This document shows positions 36,628 through 47,924 of a stretch of 64,000 nucleotides of DNA, piece by piece. Within the stretch, counting starts at the first letter, position 1, and the number at the start of each line of letters is the position of its first letter. Below the pieces are notes generated by a model. The model saw only the letters and a list, made by a program, of their open reading frames with translations, made no database searches and was not told the DNA's origin. The translations under genes and the position numbers were made by a program. This DNA is from Streptantibioticus parmotrematis (lineage in GTDB: Bacteria > Actinomycetota > Actinomycetes > Streptomycetales > Streptomycetaceae): positions 62,001 to 126,000 of the forward strand of contig NZ_JAINVZ010000014.1 of assembly GCF_019890615.1 (NCBI RefSeq), in the 5' to 3' direction.

Positions 36628-37814
36628 GCCGGCACCCGCAGACGCACCACGAACCCCTCCTCGGCCGGTCCCGCCTCCAGCGTCCCGCCGAGCAACTCGG
36701 CGCGTTCACGCATTCCGAGCAGACCGTAACCCGCTCCGGAGGCGCTCAGTCCGTTATCCACAGGCTGACCGCCGAAGTCCCTCACCTCCAATTCCACCTC
36801 CCCCGGCAGATAGTCGAGCCGCACCGCCACCGTCGCTCCCGGCGCGTGCTTGCGCGCGTTGGTCATCGCCTCCTGCGCCACCCGTCGCACCGCGAACCCG
36901 GCCTCGGCGGGCAACTCCCTTCGCTCACCGTCGACACTCAGCCGCGCCCCTTCGGACTCCACCAGCTCCCGCAGGAACTCCTCCGCCGGCGTCATCTCCC
37001 CGCGCAGGGCGGACAGTGCCTGCCGCGTCTCGGCCAGCCCCTGCCGTGCCATCCGGCGGGCCGCGACCACCCGGTCGAGGACCTCCTCACGCTCTCCGCC
37101 GCGCTCGATGAGCAGTCGCGCGGCCTCCAGATGCACCATCTGCGCCGACAGGCTGTGCGCCAGCACGTCGTGGATCTCCCGCGCGATCCGTCCGCGCTCG
37201 CGCAACGCCGCCGACTCCGCCTCGGCGGCCCGCGCCGCCCGCTCCTGCGCCAGCATCCGCTGGGTGTTGCCCCGGGCCTCCGCGTCGAGCCGCATCACGT
37301 AGCCGACCAGGCAGATCCCCACGACGGACAGCCCCTTGTTGAGCCCGCTGTCCGTGTTTCCGACGATCACATAGGAGCCAAGGGTGCCCGCGGTGACCAG
37401 CGCGGCCGCGGCCAGGGGCAGTCGCTCGATCGCTATCACCGCGCAACCGCACCACAGCACCGTCGCCACGACCTCCGCCTGGGCAGACTTGGCCAGGTAG
37501 GCGGCGCCGATGAGCAGCGCCGCCATGGCGACCGACTGCCAGAGCCGATGCCCCAGCGTGTAGTGGATCAGCCCGTAGACGATGATTCCGGTGAGGAGCA
37601 CGGCGGCGACCAGCATCAGCATCGACCACGTACCGGCCGTCTGCCGTTGGGTGACGGCGTCCCACACGAGGGCCGCCAGCACCGCCAACCGCATCAGCCA
37701 GGCCAGGCCGCGCTGCGTCGCGGACCGGCCCTGCTTCTCCAGCGCCTCCCGCGAGGGCCACTGCGTCCAGAAGCTCAGCCCCACGTAGGCACCCTTCGCT
37801 CCGACCATCGTCAC
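36624..37814 (-). CDS. NarL-partner sensor histidine kinase (HisKA_3)
   Basis: 396 residues from the GTG at 37814, overlapping the upstream gene stop by GTGA. About five TM segments in the first 180 residues, with almost no extracytoplasmic loops, so it probably senses within the membrane. HisKA_3 box AREIHDVLAHSLSAQMVHLE with the phosphorylated His. HATPase with QEAMTNARKHAPGATVAVRL and GYGLLGMRERAELLGG. It should phosphorylate the regulator encoded immediately downstream (TGATG/GTGA overlap). Ligand unknown; family members often respond to cell-envelope or respiratory stress. The small membrane protein encoded upstream may be part of the sensor complex. Confidence 0.88.
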   Translation of the reverse strand: MTMVGAKGAYVGLSFWTQWPSREALEKQGRSATQRGLAWLMRLAVLAALVWDAVTQRQTAGTWSMLMLVAAVLLTGIIVYGLIHYTLGHRLWQSVAMAALLIGAAYLAKSAQAEVVATVLWCGCAVIAIERLPLAAAALVTAGTLGSYVIVGNTDSGLNKGLSVVGICLVGYVMRLDAEARGNTQRMLAQERAARAAEAESAALRERGRIAREIHDVLAHSLSAQMVHLEAARLLIERGGEREEVLDRVVAARRMARQGLAETRQALSALRGEMTPAEEFLRELVESEGARLSVDGERRELPAEAGFAVRRVAQEAMTNARKHAPGATVAVRLDYLPGEVELEVRDFGGQPVDNGLSASGAGYGLLGMRERAELLGGTLEAGPAEEGFVVRLRVPA

Positions 37815-38299
37815 GGTGCGGCCGTCGCACCGAACCCGACCGGCTCCAGCTCACGCGCCCGCCAGACGACCAGCCCGGTGCGTATCAGCAACGTCCCCGC
37901 CAGGGCGAGCATGGTCGCTCCCTCGCCCTGGTGCACCCCCATCATCGCGCCGACGGCCGCGAGACCGATGCGCAACGCGATGCCTCCGGCCCAGGCGGCG
38001 GCCGTGGCCTTGGTGCCCTTCGTCCACACCACGCCGTCCTGGTCGCGCCATATGCGGCTGGTGAACGCCCAGACGACACCCATGCCCACGCCTATCAGCA
38101 GCTCTCCGGCGAGCAGCCCCACGGAGACCGCCTGGTGGTGGGCGTCGACGATCCCGTGCTCCCGCAGCGCCAGATAGAGCAGCACGGCCGGGAGGATCCA
38201 CAAGCTCCTACCGTCCTTGACGCGGCGGGGCCGGATCTGGCGCACGATCACCAGGGCGACGACCGCCACGATCACGACGATGTTGGCCAGACCGGACAT
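37811..38299 (-). CDS. CcdC/DUF1453-like membrane protein
   Basis: 162 residues from the ATG at 38299, with GGAGG 8 nt upstream. Four or five TM segments: ANIVVIVAVVALVIVRQ at the N-terminus, then a charged PRRVKDGRSLW loop, then further hydrophobic runs. The layout resembles CcdC/DUF1453 proteins, which are membrane proteins of unsettled role. It is the first gene of a three-gene operon with the kinase (overlap GTGA) and regulator. The likely promoter is in the 757-bp repeat-rich region upstream. Confidence 0.75.
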   Translation of the reverse strand: MSGLANIVVIVAVVALVIVRQIRPRRVKDGRSLWILPAVLLYLALREHGIVDAHHQAVSVGLLAGELLIGVGMGVVWAFTSRIWRDQDGVVWTKGTKATAAAWAGGIALRIGLAAVGAMMGVHQGEGATMLALAGTLLIRTGLVVWRARELEPVGFGATAAP

Positions 38300-38325
38300 G
38301 GGAGATGCCTCCGAACCGCGAAGAA

Positions 38326-38355
38326 GACCGATGGATCAAGAACCGATGGATCAAG
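38326..38355. repeat. 15-bp direct repeat, two copies
   Basis: (G/A)ACCGATGGATCAAG occurs at 38326-38340 and 38341-38355 back to back. It starts 27 bp upstream of the CcdC-like gene start. Confidence 0.8.
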
Positions 38356-38390
38356 GACCGTTGGGCGGCCGGCCCGTTGGCCCACCGAGA

Positions 38391-38480
38391 CTGCTGGACC
38401 GTTGGCCCGCTGACCCATTGGACTGCCGACCCATTGGGCTGCCGACCCATTGGGCTGTCGGCCCGTTGGACTGCTGAGCC
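38391..38480. repeat. About 16-bp tandem repeats (CTGCCGACCCATTGGG family)
   Basis: Identical 16-mers at 38423-38438 and 38439-38454 are flanked by diverged copies at 38391, 38410, 38455 and 38471. The repeats lie 90-180 bp upstream of the CcdC-like gene. Confidence 0.78.
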
Positions 38481-38569
38481 GTGGTGCCGCTGGGTCGCTG
38501 AACCACCGGACCACCGAACCGTGCTGCTGTCTTCGAAGCTACGGGCGCCGAGTCCCGGCCGGATCGGCG

Positions 38570-38609
38570 CCAGGGTGGAGCTTCGGGTGGAGATCCGTCT
38601 CCACCCTGG
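38570..38609. promoter_or_regulatory. Nested inverted repeat GTGGAG...CTCCAC
   Basis: CCAGGGTGGAG (38570-38580) pairs with CTCCACCCTGG (38599-38609), 11 bp. Inside, GGGTGGAG (38585-38592) pairs with the same CTCCACCC (38599-38606). The shared right half gives three GGTGGAG-type half-sites, a pattern expected of a cooperative operator, perhaps of the NarL-type regulator downstream. Confidence 0.45.
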
Positions 38610-38908
38610 GGTGGAGAAGCCTGGCGATACGCGGACGTTCGAGCGGTCGACGTCCGGCGGGGGCAGGCGAGGGCTATGGCCTGTGACAGGGGCCATGGTC
38701 GGCGGGGGTGGCCTGCGGGTTGGAGGGCGCGGGCTGCAATCAGGCGGGCACGCGCCGCCACTGGGCGAGCGGCCGCCACGGGGCGGGCGGGGACGGATTT
38801 GTGATCCGTCGACGAGGAACGGGGGCCGCTCGGCGGCCGGGGCGCAGCCTTTCAGGCATCCCCCAGGCACCGCCCCCCGCCCTCGCGGACTCTCATGGGC
38901 ACCGCCCT

Positions 38909-38973
38909 GCGGCTGTCCGGCTCCGTTCAGCCTCTCGCCCCCGGGAGCCGGCGCCCCGGAGCCGGACAGCCGC
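38909..38973. terminator. 17-bp inverted repeat, possible second parE terminator
   Basis: Arms 38909-38925 and 38957-38973 (core CGGCTGTCCGGCTCCG) pair perfectly around a 31-nt GC-rich loop. It lies 84 bp beyond the parE stop on the minus strand, after the closer terminator. Long loop makes termination less certain. Confidence 0.5.
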
Positions 38974-39025
38974 GAGGGCCGGGCGCCCCCCAAGGTCACG
39001 CGCCCTCGCCCCGTGGGACTGCTCC

Positions 39026-39053
39026 CCGGGGTCCGGCCGACGCCGGACCCCGG
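39026..39053 (-). terminator. parE terminator hairpin
   Basis: CCGGGGTCCGGC (39026-39037) and GCCGGACCCCGG (39042-39053) form a 12-bp perfect stem with a 4-nt loop, 3 bp past the parE stop. Position right at the gene end strongly suggests an intrinsic terminator. Confidence 0.85.
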
Positions 39054-39056
39054 CTC

Positions 39057-41180
<2,124 letters not shown>

Positions 41181-41690
41181 GCGGGCGGCTCCTCGTACAT
41201 CTCGTGCGGCGCGGTGCGTCTCGTGCATCGCGCCGTGCATCGCGGCAAGTCCTGGGTCCGGCCTGGGGTCGGCCGGGGGTCGGCGGCTGGCGGATCCGGG
41301 TCGTGCGTGCCGAAGTTCGCCGAGGAGAGGGTACCGATGCGTACGGCGGCGGCTTCGCCACGACCCGGTTTCGCCTCTCATGCTAGCCCCGACCGGACAG
41401 GTGTTCGATCCCTCGTCCGAGTGATAGCCACATCACGTTCCCAAAGAGGCATGAACCATTTAGGCTCCGGGCACGTCCTCACCAACAACCGGCAGCCAGC
41501 CGGGAGGCGGAAAATGGACGAAGTCCTACATAGACCCCCGAAAGCCACATCGAGACCTATTCGCCGCCAACCGGTAGCATCCGGCCTCCTCGGGCAGATT
41601 CTTCGAGGAAAAGCCACGAGCGGGAACGTTTTCGGCCTGGTTGGATGTTGACCCTGGTACGACAGCTCGTCGAGCTAGAGAAGAGGCGAC
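41181..41690. other. 510-bp divergent region between parE and the DUF7455 gene
   Basis: No gene is supported. The region must hold promoters for parE (minus) and the small Cys/His gene (plus). I see a TTGACC at 41648-41653 and a short palindrome AGCTCG-T-CGAGCT at 41664-41676 just before the latter. The stretch 41401-41640 is relatively A/T-rich for this genome. Confidence 0.55.
41664..41676. promoter_or_regulatory. Palindrome AGCTCG-T-CGAGCT at the DUF7455 promoter
   Basis: A perfect 6-bp inverted repeat with a 1-nt centre, 14 bp before the GTG start and 10 bp after a -35-like TTGACC. A candidate operator or start-site element. Confidence 0.35.
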
Positions 41691-41915
41691 GTGACTACTG
41701 TTCTGACCCCCGCAAGCCCGCTGACCGCGGCAGACCGCTGCGACCGCTGCGGCGCCCAGGCCTACCTGCGCGTCGTTCTCATCAGTGGTGGCGAGCTTCT
41801 CTTCTGCGCCCACCACGGGCGCAAGTTCGAGCCTGAACTGAAGAAGATCGCCGCGGAAATACAGGACGAGACCGGACGACTCACCGCCGCCCCTGCGGCA
41901 GTGGTCGAGGACTGA
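41691..41915 (+). CDS. Small Cys/His-rich protein, DUF7455
   Basis: 74 residues from the GTG at 41691, with GAGG 5 nt upstream. CDRCGAQAY and FCAHHGRKF carry the Cys/His ligands of a small zinc ribbon; the C-terminal third is a helix with KKIAAEIQDETGRL. Streptomyces and relatives keep this small protein close to parE and hrdB; function unknown. No TM segment. It is followed by the terminator at 41971-41995. Confidence 0.85.
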   Translation: MTTVLTPASPLTAADRCDRCGAQAYLRVVLISGGELLFCAHHGRKFEPELKKIAAEIQDETGRLTAAPAAVVED

Positions 41916-41970
41916 TCCCGACACATCGCGAACAACGACGAGCTCGGACCGGCACCAGGCCGGAACGGAG

Positions 41971-41995
41971 CGGCCACCCCGCCGAGGGGTGGCCG
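41971..41995 (+). terminator. 10-bp hairpin terminator of the DUF7455 gene
   Basis: CGGCCACCCC (41971-41980) pairs with GGGGTGGCCG (41986-41995) around GCCGA, followed by TTTCG. An outer pair CGGAACG/CGTTCCG lengthens it. It lies 56 bp beyond the stop. Confidence 0.82.
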
Positions 41996-42009
41996 TTTCG
42001 CGTTCCGCG

Positions 42010-42352
42010 TAATCACCTGGGGTGCATCGCCGAGCACGCAGGGTTTTTGTGACGTGCGGGACCAGCGGGAGCGAAGTGGGCGCTGATACGCGCCGGATGC
42101 CCGGCCCGCCCGGGCCTGCGCATGTGCGACCGCCGGGCCCGTCCGGGCGCGCCCACGTGTGATCGCCCGGCCCTCCCGAGCCTGCCGGTGTGCGGCCGCC
42201 CGCCGCTGTCGGCGCGCGCCCGCAGCCCACTGTCGGGGCGCCCACGCAGCTCGTTCCCGCGCGGCCGTGCCTGCCGGCCGCGGCGGACGCCGCTCCGCTC
42301 CCGGGAGCGTTCCCACGACACGCGGCGGAGCTGGTCTTCTCATCACGCGCGT
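42010..42352. other. Intergenic region with three 33-bp tandem repeats
   Basis: About 340 bp between the terminator and the trypsin gene stop. It contains no supported gene; see the 33-bp repeats at 42100-42198. A TTTTTG run at about 42043 is the only T-rich element. Confidence 0.6.
42100..42198. repeat. 33-bp tandem repeats, three imperfect copies
   Basis: Copies at 42100-42132, 42133-42165 and 42166-42198 share CC(C/G)GG(C/G)CC and end in TGTG(C/A)G/TG-type sequence. The unit is 11 codons long, so it would encode an 11-residue repeat in any frame, but the surrounding frame has no gene features. Confidence 0.75.
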
Positions 42353-43213
42353 CTACAGGAAGTGCGCGACCGAGCGCGCCATGGCCGAGACCCTGGTGTA
42401 GACGCCGGGATGCTGGGCCTCCCCGCATCCCGTTCCCCAGGACACCAGGCCGATGAGCCGGCCGTCGGCCACGAGCGGGCCGCCGCTGTCACCCTGGCAG
42501 GCGTCCCGGCCGCCTTGGTCGGCGCCCGCGCACACCATGGACGCGGGAACGTAGGTGCCCGCCGCGCTGCCCGGGTAGGCCTGGCGGCAACGGCTGTCGG
42601 GCAGCAACGTGACGTCGGCCTCCCGCAGCGTGCTCGCGTAGGCACCGTTGCCGGTCGTGTCGCCCCAGCCGTAGACCCGCGCGGTCTCCCCCTCGCGGTA
42701 GTCGGCCGTGTCGTCGGCGGCCGCGAGCGGGATCACGGGGTTGCCGGGCAGGGGCTGGGCGAGCTTGATCACGGCGATGTCCCCGGCGTTGGTCTCCGGG
42801 TCGTACGACGGGTTGATCCACACGTCCCGGATCGACACCTCGCGGCCCTCGTGGGTGCTCAGATCGGTCCGCCCGAACAGTACGCGCAAATCCTTCACGT
42901 CCCGCCAGTCCGTGCCCAGGACGTCGCGGCCGAAGCAGTGCGCCGCGGTGAGCACGACGTCCGGGGCCACCACGGCGCCGCCGCAGAACTGCCCCGAGCG
43001 GTCCGCGCCGAACCGTTCCTGGCTGGCCAGCGCCACCACGTAGGGGTGTTCCGCGGTACCGGTGGGACCGCCGCCGATGATGCCTTCGTGCGCGCCCCCT
43101 GACTGCTTGGCGACGGCGGGAGCTGCGGGCAGGGTGAGCGGCGCGGTCGCCGTCAGCAGCGCCAGCCCGCCCAGCAGTACGGCGGTCGCCCGAATTCGGG
43201 GTCTGATGCGCAT
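42353..43213 (-). CDS. Secreted chymotrypsin-fold serine protease (trypsin type)
   Basis: 286 residues from the ATG at 43213, with AGGAGA 5 nt upstream. N-terminal signal peptide: MRIRPRIRA, a 20-residue hydrophobic core, then a cleavage region ending in AVA. Then a short propeptide and the mature-type start IIGG at about residue 45. The full triad is visible: His92 in LTAAHC, Asp145 in NAGDIAVIKL and Ser243 in GDSGGP, with Asp238 at the S1 pocket, meaning trypsin-like cleavage after Arg/Lys. Cys pairs fit three disulfides. It is likely an extracellular protease. It lies after hrdB and its terminator, so it is probably independently transcribed. Confidence 0.93.
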   Translation of the reverse strand: MRIRPRIRATAVLLGGLALLTATAPLTLPAAPAVAKQSGGAHEGIIGGGPTGTAEHPYVVALASQERFGADRSGQFCGGAVVAPDVVLTAAHCFGRDVLGTDWRDVKDLRVLFGRTDLSTHEGREVSIRDVWINPSYDPETNAGDIAVIKLAQPLPGNPVIPLAAADDTADYREGETARVYGWGDTTGNGAYASTLREADVTLLPDSRCRQAYPGSAAGTYVPASMVCAGADQGGRDACQGDSGGPLVADGRLIGLVSWGTGCGEAQHPGVYTRVSAMARSVAHFL

Positions 43214-43314
43214 ACGGTCTCCTGACCTTCCGGAGCGGCTGGAACACTCAGCGTGGTCCACCCCGGCCGTACGCGCATCCGGAAGCCGGTCCCGTGCGGC
43301 AGCCGCGCACGCGA

Positions 43315-43350
43315 CGGGCCCGGAACCCCACGAAGGAGGTTCCGGGCCCG
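43315..43350 (-). terminator. 13-bp perfect hairpin after hrdB
   Basis: CGGGCCCGGAACC (43315-43327) and GGTTCCGGGCCCG (43338-43350) form a 13-bp stem with a 10-nt loop, 58 bp past the hrdB stop. It separates hrdB from the trypsin gene. Confidence 0.87.
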
Positions 43351-43408
43351 AAGGACGGCACGTCGTCCGGCACCCGGCCGGCGTGCGCCGGACCGGGAAA
43401 GGCGCCGG

Positions 43409-44971
<1,563 letters not shown>

Positions 44972-45158
44972 GAACAACCTCTCGGAACGATGGGAACGAC
45001 TTCCGACCGCGCCTGCACTCGGCAAGGGCCGCCGGCCGCCGGCGGGGATGGACCGGCGGTAAGGGGCGGAATCGCTTGGCAACACAGCGACGGGGATGTC
45101 GTCCGTATTCCTTCTGCGGTACCACCGCTTAGGTCATCGCGCTCCCCCTGTCAGCGTT

Positions 45159-45182
45159 ACGCGGGTCTTGCGTGGCCCGCGT
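45159..45182. promoter_or_regulatory. Inverted repeat ACGCGGG-N10-CCCGCGT upstream of hrdB
   Basis: A perfect 7-bp stem with a 10-nt loop, about 190-210 bp upstream of the hrdB start. Could be an operator or a leader hairpin. Confidence 0.35.
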
Positions 45183-45400
45183 CACACCGTAATCCAGCGT
45201 AAACCAGGCCCGTGGCTCCACCGCCCGGAAGCCCCCAACCGGCGCCGCACGGCGACGCCTTCCGCACCGCCGCCGACACGGCCCCGCCCCAACGCGACCG
45301 CCGCCGGGCCCCTGCGTCTCGTGGGCCCGGCGGCGGAACGGTACGTCGGGGCCGGATCCGCAGGGGCTCCGACCAGGAGGAGGGGCGGGGGGAGACGACG

Positions 45401-45480
45401 CCGAACGGAACCGAACGGAGTCGAACAGGTTGAACGGGTTGAACCATCCGAACAGGACCGAAACGGCACCGAAGGCAGAC
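45401..45480. repeat. 10-bp phased repeats (CCGAACGGAA family)
   Basis: Seven or eight imperfect copies of the 10-mer (C/T)CGAAC(G/A)G(A/G)N, such as CCGAACGGAA, CCGAACGGAG and TCGAACAGGT, follow each other at close to 10-bp spacing. The array is downstream of the FadR-type gene stop and upstream of hrdB. Confidence 0.6.
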
Positions 45481-45559
45481 GAGCGGGTCCCACGCGTCGA
45501 ACGCGGTCGGTCGACGAGCGGTCGACCGGGCGACGAACGAGGGCGCGGCGAGGCGGTGG

Positions 45560-46447
45560 TCAGTGCTCGCGGGGCGCGGGGACCACGTGGTCGACCTCGG
45601 GGTGCGCGGTGAGCAGCTGCCGCATCGCGGCCTCCGCCCCCGCGCCGTCCCCCGTGGCGAGCGCCTCGACGATGGACGCGTGCAGGCCGACCGCCGCCTC
45701 GGTCGGCCGGTCGCAGCCGGTGACCGGCCCGCCGGACACGTGGAGGGCGGAGGAGACGATGCCGGACAGGTGCTCCAGCATGCGGTTGCCGGTGACCTGG
45801 AGGACGATCGCGTGGAACTCGGCGTCCGCCCGCGAGAACGTCAGGGAGTCTCCCTGGGCGACGGCGTGCGCCATGATCTCCGCCATGTCGGCGAGACGCT
45901 GCTGCACGTCCTCGCGTCCGTGTCCGGCCGCGAGCCGGGCGGCCAGCGGCTCGATCGTCCAGCGCAGTTCGCACAGTTCGCGGCGCTGGTCGTCACGCTG
46001 CGGCCCGAACGCCCGCCACTCGATGATGTCGGGGTCGAGCAGGTTCCAGTCGCTCACCGGCCGGACCCTGGTGCCGACGTTGGGCCGGGCGCTGACCAGG
46101 CCCTTGGCCTCCAGCACCCGCAACGACTCCCGCACCACGGTACGGGAGACCTCGAAGCGCTGACCGATCTCCTCGGGAACGAGCGGGCGGTCGGCCCCGA
46201 GGTCACCGGAGACGATCATCTGGCCGAGCTGCTGGACGAGTTGGCCGTGCAGGCCACGGCCTCGGCTGCCGCTCGCGCGGCGGCCGACCCGGCCCATCTC
46301 CGTGTCCACTCCGTCCCAGTTGGGGGTTCCGGCGCGTTCGCTGCCAGGGGCGTCCGCGTACGGGTAGCGGTCGAGGTCGCCGGGCCCGGCGACGCCGGTG
46401 TCGGCGGAGCGGGCCGCGGTCATCATGGTGTGCGCAAGGGTACTCAC
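45560..46447 (-). CDS. FadR/GntR family regulator with FCD domain
   Basis: 295 residues from the GTG at 46447, which has no clear ribosome binding site; a later ATG (MMTAARS) is possible. After a 55-residue variable head, the winged helix-turn-helix has VPEEIGQRFEVSRTVVRESL and RVLEAKGLVSARPNVGTRV. The FCD ligand domain (about 145-290) has metal-binding His/Asp residues in DAEFHAIVLQVTGN and LHASIVEAL. The sequence WNLLDPDIIEWR after the DNA-binding part is typical of sugar-acid (gluconate, galactonate) repressors. Its ligand and targets are not shown by the context. Confidence 0.87.
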   Translation of the reverse strand: MSTLAHTMMTAARSADTGVAGPGDLDRYPYADAPGSERAGTPNWDGVDTEMGRVGRRASGSRGRGLHGQLVQQLGQMIVSGDLGADRPLVPEEIGQRFEVSRTVVRESLRVLEAKGLVSARPNVGTRVRPVSDWNLLDPDIIEWRAFGPQRDDQRRELCELRWTIEPLAARLAAGHGREDVQQRLADMAEIMAHAVAQGDSLTFSRADAEFHAIVLQVTGNRMLEHLSGIVSSALHVSGGPVTGCDRPTEAAVGLHASIVEALATGDGAGAEAAMRQLLTAHPEVDHVVPAPREH

Positions 46448-46699
46448 GCATCATTTGTCGGCGATCCATCCGGCAGCCTTGAGGGCTTTGCTGAAAAGCA
46501 CACGAAAGGGTGATCGCCCCTTCCTGCACAATTGACGCTTTATCGTAAGGAATCGTGCGAACTCAGGGGAGTTACGAACATCCGCAGCGCAACTTCGCAC
46601 TCATGCGGTACTCAACGTCCGCGCAGCTCAAGGCCGACCTGACCGCTCGTCACCTCAACGCCCTTACGTGCGGCCGTTGTTGGCGATCGGACTCATTAC
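46448..46699. other. 252-bp region upstream of the FadR-type gene
   Basis: No gene is supported. It is downstream of the Nudix gene and upstream of the FadR-type gene, both on the minus strand, and is A/T-richer than average near 46460-46560, as expected for a promoter. Confidence 0.5.
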
Positions 46700-47467
46700 T
46701 CACACCTCGGGACGCAGCATCGGCGGGTTGAGCAACGTCGCTCCGCCCGCCCGGAACAACTGTGCGGGACGCCCGCCTTGCCGCGTCGTCGTGCCGCCCG
46801 TCGGCACCAGGAAGCCGGGCGTCCCGGTCACCTTCCGATGGAAGTTGCGCGGATCCAGAGCGACTCCCCACACCGCCTCGTACACCCTGCGCAGCTCCCC
46901 CACGGTGAACTCCGCCGGGCAGAAGGCTGTTGCCAGCGACGAGTACTCGATCTTGGACCGGGCGCGCTCCACGCCGTCGGCGAGGATGCGCGCGTGGTCG
47001 AAGGCGAGCGGCGCCGACTGCTCGGGCTGCAACAGGTCGTCGATGGGCGCCCATCGCGCGCCACTCGCGTCTCCCCCGGCCCGCGGCGCGGGCAGGTCGG
47101 GCGCGAGCACCAGGTGCGCGACGCTGACCACCCTCATCCTCGGATCACGATCCGGGTCGCCGTAGGTGGCGAGCTGTTCGAGGTGCGCGCCGTTGCTGCC
47201 GCCGTACGGGCCCGGCGTCCCGGCGGGGGACGTCCCCGCGGACTGCTGGGCGCGCAGCCCGGTCTCCTCCGCCAACTCCCGTGCGGCGGCCTCCGCGAGA
47301 TTCTCGTCGGTCCTGACGAACCCGCCCGGCAGCGCCCACTGCCCCTGGTACGGGGACTCCCCTCGGCGAACGGCGAGCGCGCACAGCGCGTGCCTGCGCA
47401 CGGTGAGCACGACCAGGTCGACGGTGACAGCGAAGGGGGGATGGGCCGACGGGTCGTAGGGCGACAT
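46700..47467 (-). CDS. Nudix hydrolase with C-terminal winged helix (NrtR-like)
   Basis: 255 residues from the ATG at 47467, 15 nt after a TATGAT -10 element, so the in-frame Pro-rich sequence upstream is not likely coding. The Nudix box GFVRTDENLAEAAARELAEE, followed by TGL, is complete, with all catalytic Glu residues. The C-terminal part (about 160-235) has ARSKIEYSSLATAFCPAEFT and VGELRRVYEAVWG, the winged helix of NrtR-type NAD regulators. So it may hydrolyse ADP-ribose or related substrates, repress NAD-related genes, or both. A complete Nudix box is kept, unlike many NrtR proteins. Confidence 0.83.
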   Translation of the reverse strand: MSPYDPSAHPPFAVTVDLVVLTVRRHALCALAVRRGESPYQGQWALPGGFVRTDENLAEAAARELAEETGLRAQQSAGTSPAGTPGPYGGSNGAHLEQLATYGDPDRDPRMRVVSVAHLVLAPDLPAPRAGGDASGARWAPIDDLLQPEQSAPLAFDHARILADGVERARSKIEYSSLATAFCPAEFTVGELRRVYEAVWGVALDPRNFHRKVTGTPGFLVPTGGTTTRQGGRPAQLFRAGGATLLNPPMLRPEV

Positions 47468-47479
47468 GGCGTGATCATA

Positions 47480-47496
47480 GTCGTCTGCCTGACGAT
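47480..47496. promoter_or_regulatory. Near-palindrome at the Nudix/NrtR-like gene promoter
   Basis: GTCGTC-TGCCT-GACGAT is an inverted repeat (5 of 6 pairs) overlapping the minus-strand promoter spacer (-10 TATGAT, 17 bp from a TGTTT-type -35). It could be the site where the encoded regulator acts on itself. Confidence 0.4.
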
Positions 47497-47924
47497 AAAC
47501 AGCGTGTTCCCCAGCACGTGCGGCGTGGCGATGCTCGCATGGTCGGCCTGGGTCTGGCGGCGGTCCCCGGAGGGGGCGCGGGGTGAGGCCGGGGTGGTGT
47601 CGAGGTGGGTGCAGGCGTGCGGCCGAGGTGGGGTCGGCGTGCGGCGAGGTGGGCATGACGGGGGCCGGGGGTAGGCGGCCGGAAGTAGGCGAGGTGGGTC
47701 CGGAGGCAGGCAGGCCGGACCCTGGGGCGGGCTGGTGGGAGGTAGGGCGGGGCGGAGGGGGAGGCAAAGGCCGGCCGGGGCGGACAGGGCGGAGCCGCAT
47801 GCAGGCTGACTGAGGCGGACGGGGTCGCGCGGGCATCGGAGCGGGCGATTACGGTGCCAGGGCGCGTGTCGCCGCCGACGCACGCCCGACACGACCGTTC
47901 GGCACCAGGCCCAGAAGGAGATCG
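47497..47924. other. Intergenic region with G-rich repeats before the alpha/beta hydrolase gene
   Basis: No gene is supported. CGAGGTGGG occurs four times (47601, 47624, 47645, 47690), within a stretch of G-runs on the plus strand that could form a G-quadruplex. An in-frame Pro-rich extension of the Nudix frame runs through it, but promoter evidence is against it. Confidence 0.55.

Larger units (their letters stand above)
38300..39056. other. 757-bp repeat-rich intergenic region between parE and the CcdC-kinase-regulator operon
   Basis: No gene is supported; open frames exist on both strands but read as repetitive or proline-rich nonsense. Contents: two 15-bp copies at 38326-38355, a series of about 16-bp repeats at 38391-38480, a nested inverted repeat at 38570-38609, a 17-bp inverted repeat at 38909-38973, and the parE terminator at 39026-39053. 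Confidence 0.7.
44972..45559. other. 588-bp upstream region of hrdB
   Basis: No gene is supported (open frames here are shadows). The region should carry the hrdB promoters. I see a 7-bp inverted repeat at 45159-45182, a GGAAT element on the minus strand about 130 bp before hrdB that could be a sigma-R-type -35, and 10-bp phased repeats at 45401-45480. Confidence 0.6.

Noticed and set aside
27708-38299. A biosynthetic gene cluster
   Set aside because: There is no synthase, NRPS, terpene or RiPP gene; the block is transport and regulation only. It is also inside the conserved core.
42100-42198. 33-bp repeats as a CRISPR array
   Set aside because: No unique spacers and the repeats are imperfect and contiguous.
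41526-42428. Minus-strand ORF through the 33-bp repeats
   Set aside because: No ribosome binding site, overlaps the trypsin 3' end and the small DUF7455 gene, and its content is repeat-derived.
46700-47836. Pro-rich N-terminal extension of the Nudix protein
   Set aside because: A -10 element and an operator-like repeat lie immediately before the internal ATG at 47467, and the extension is low complexity.
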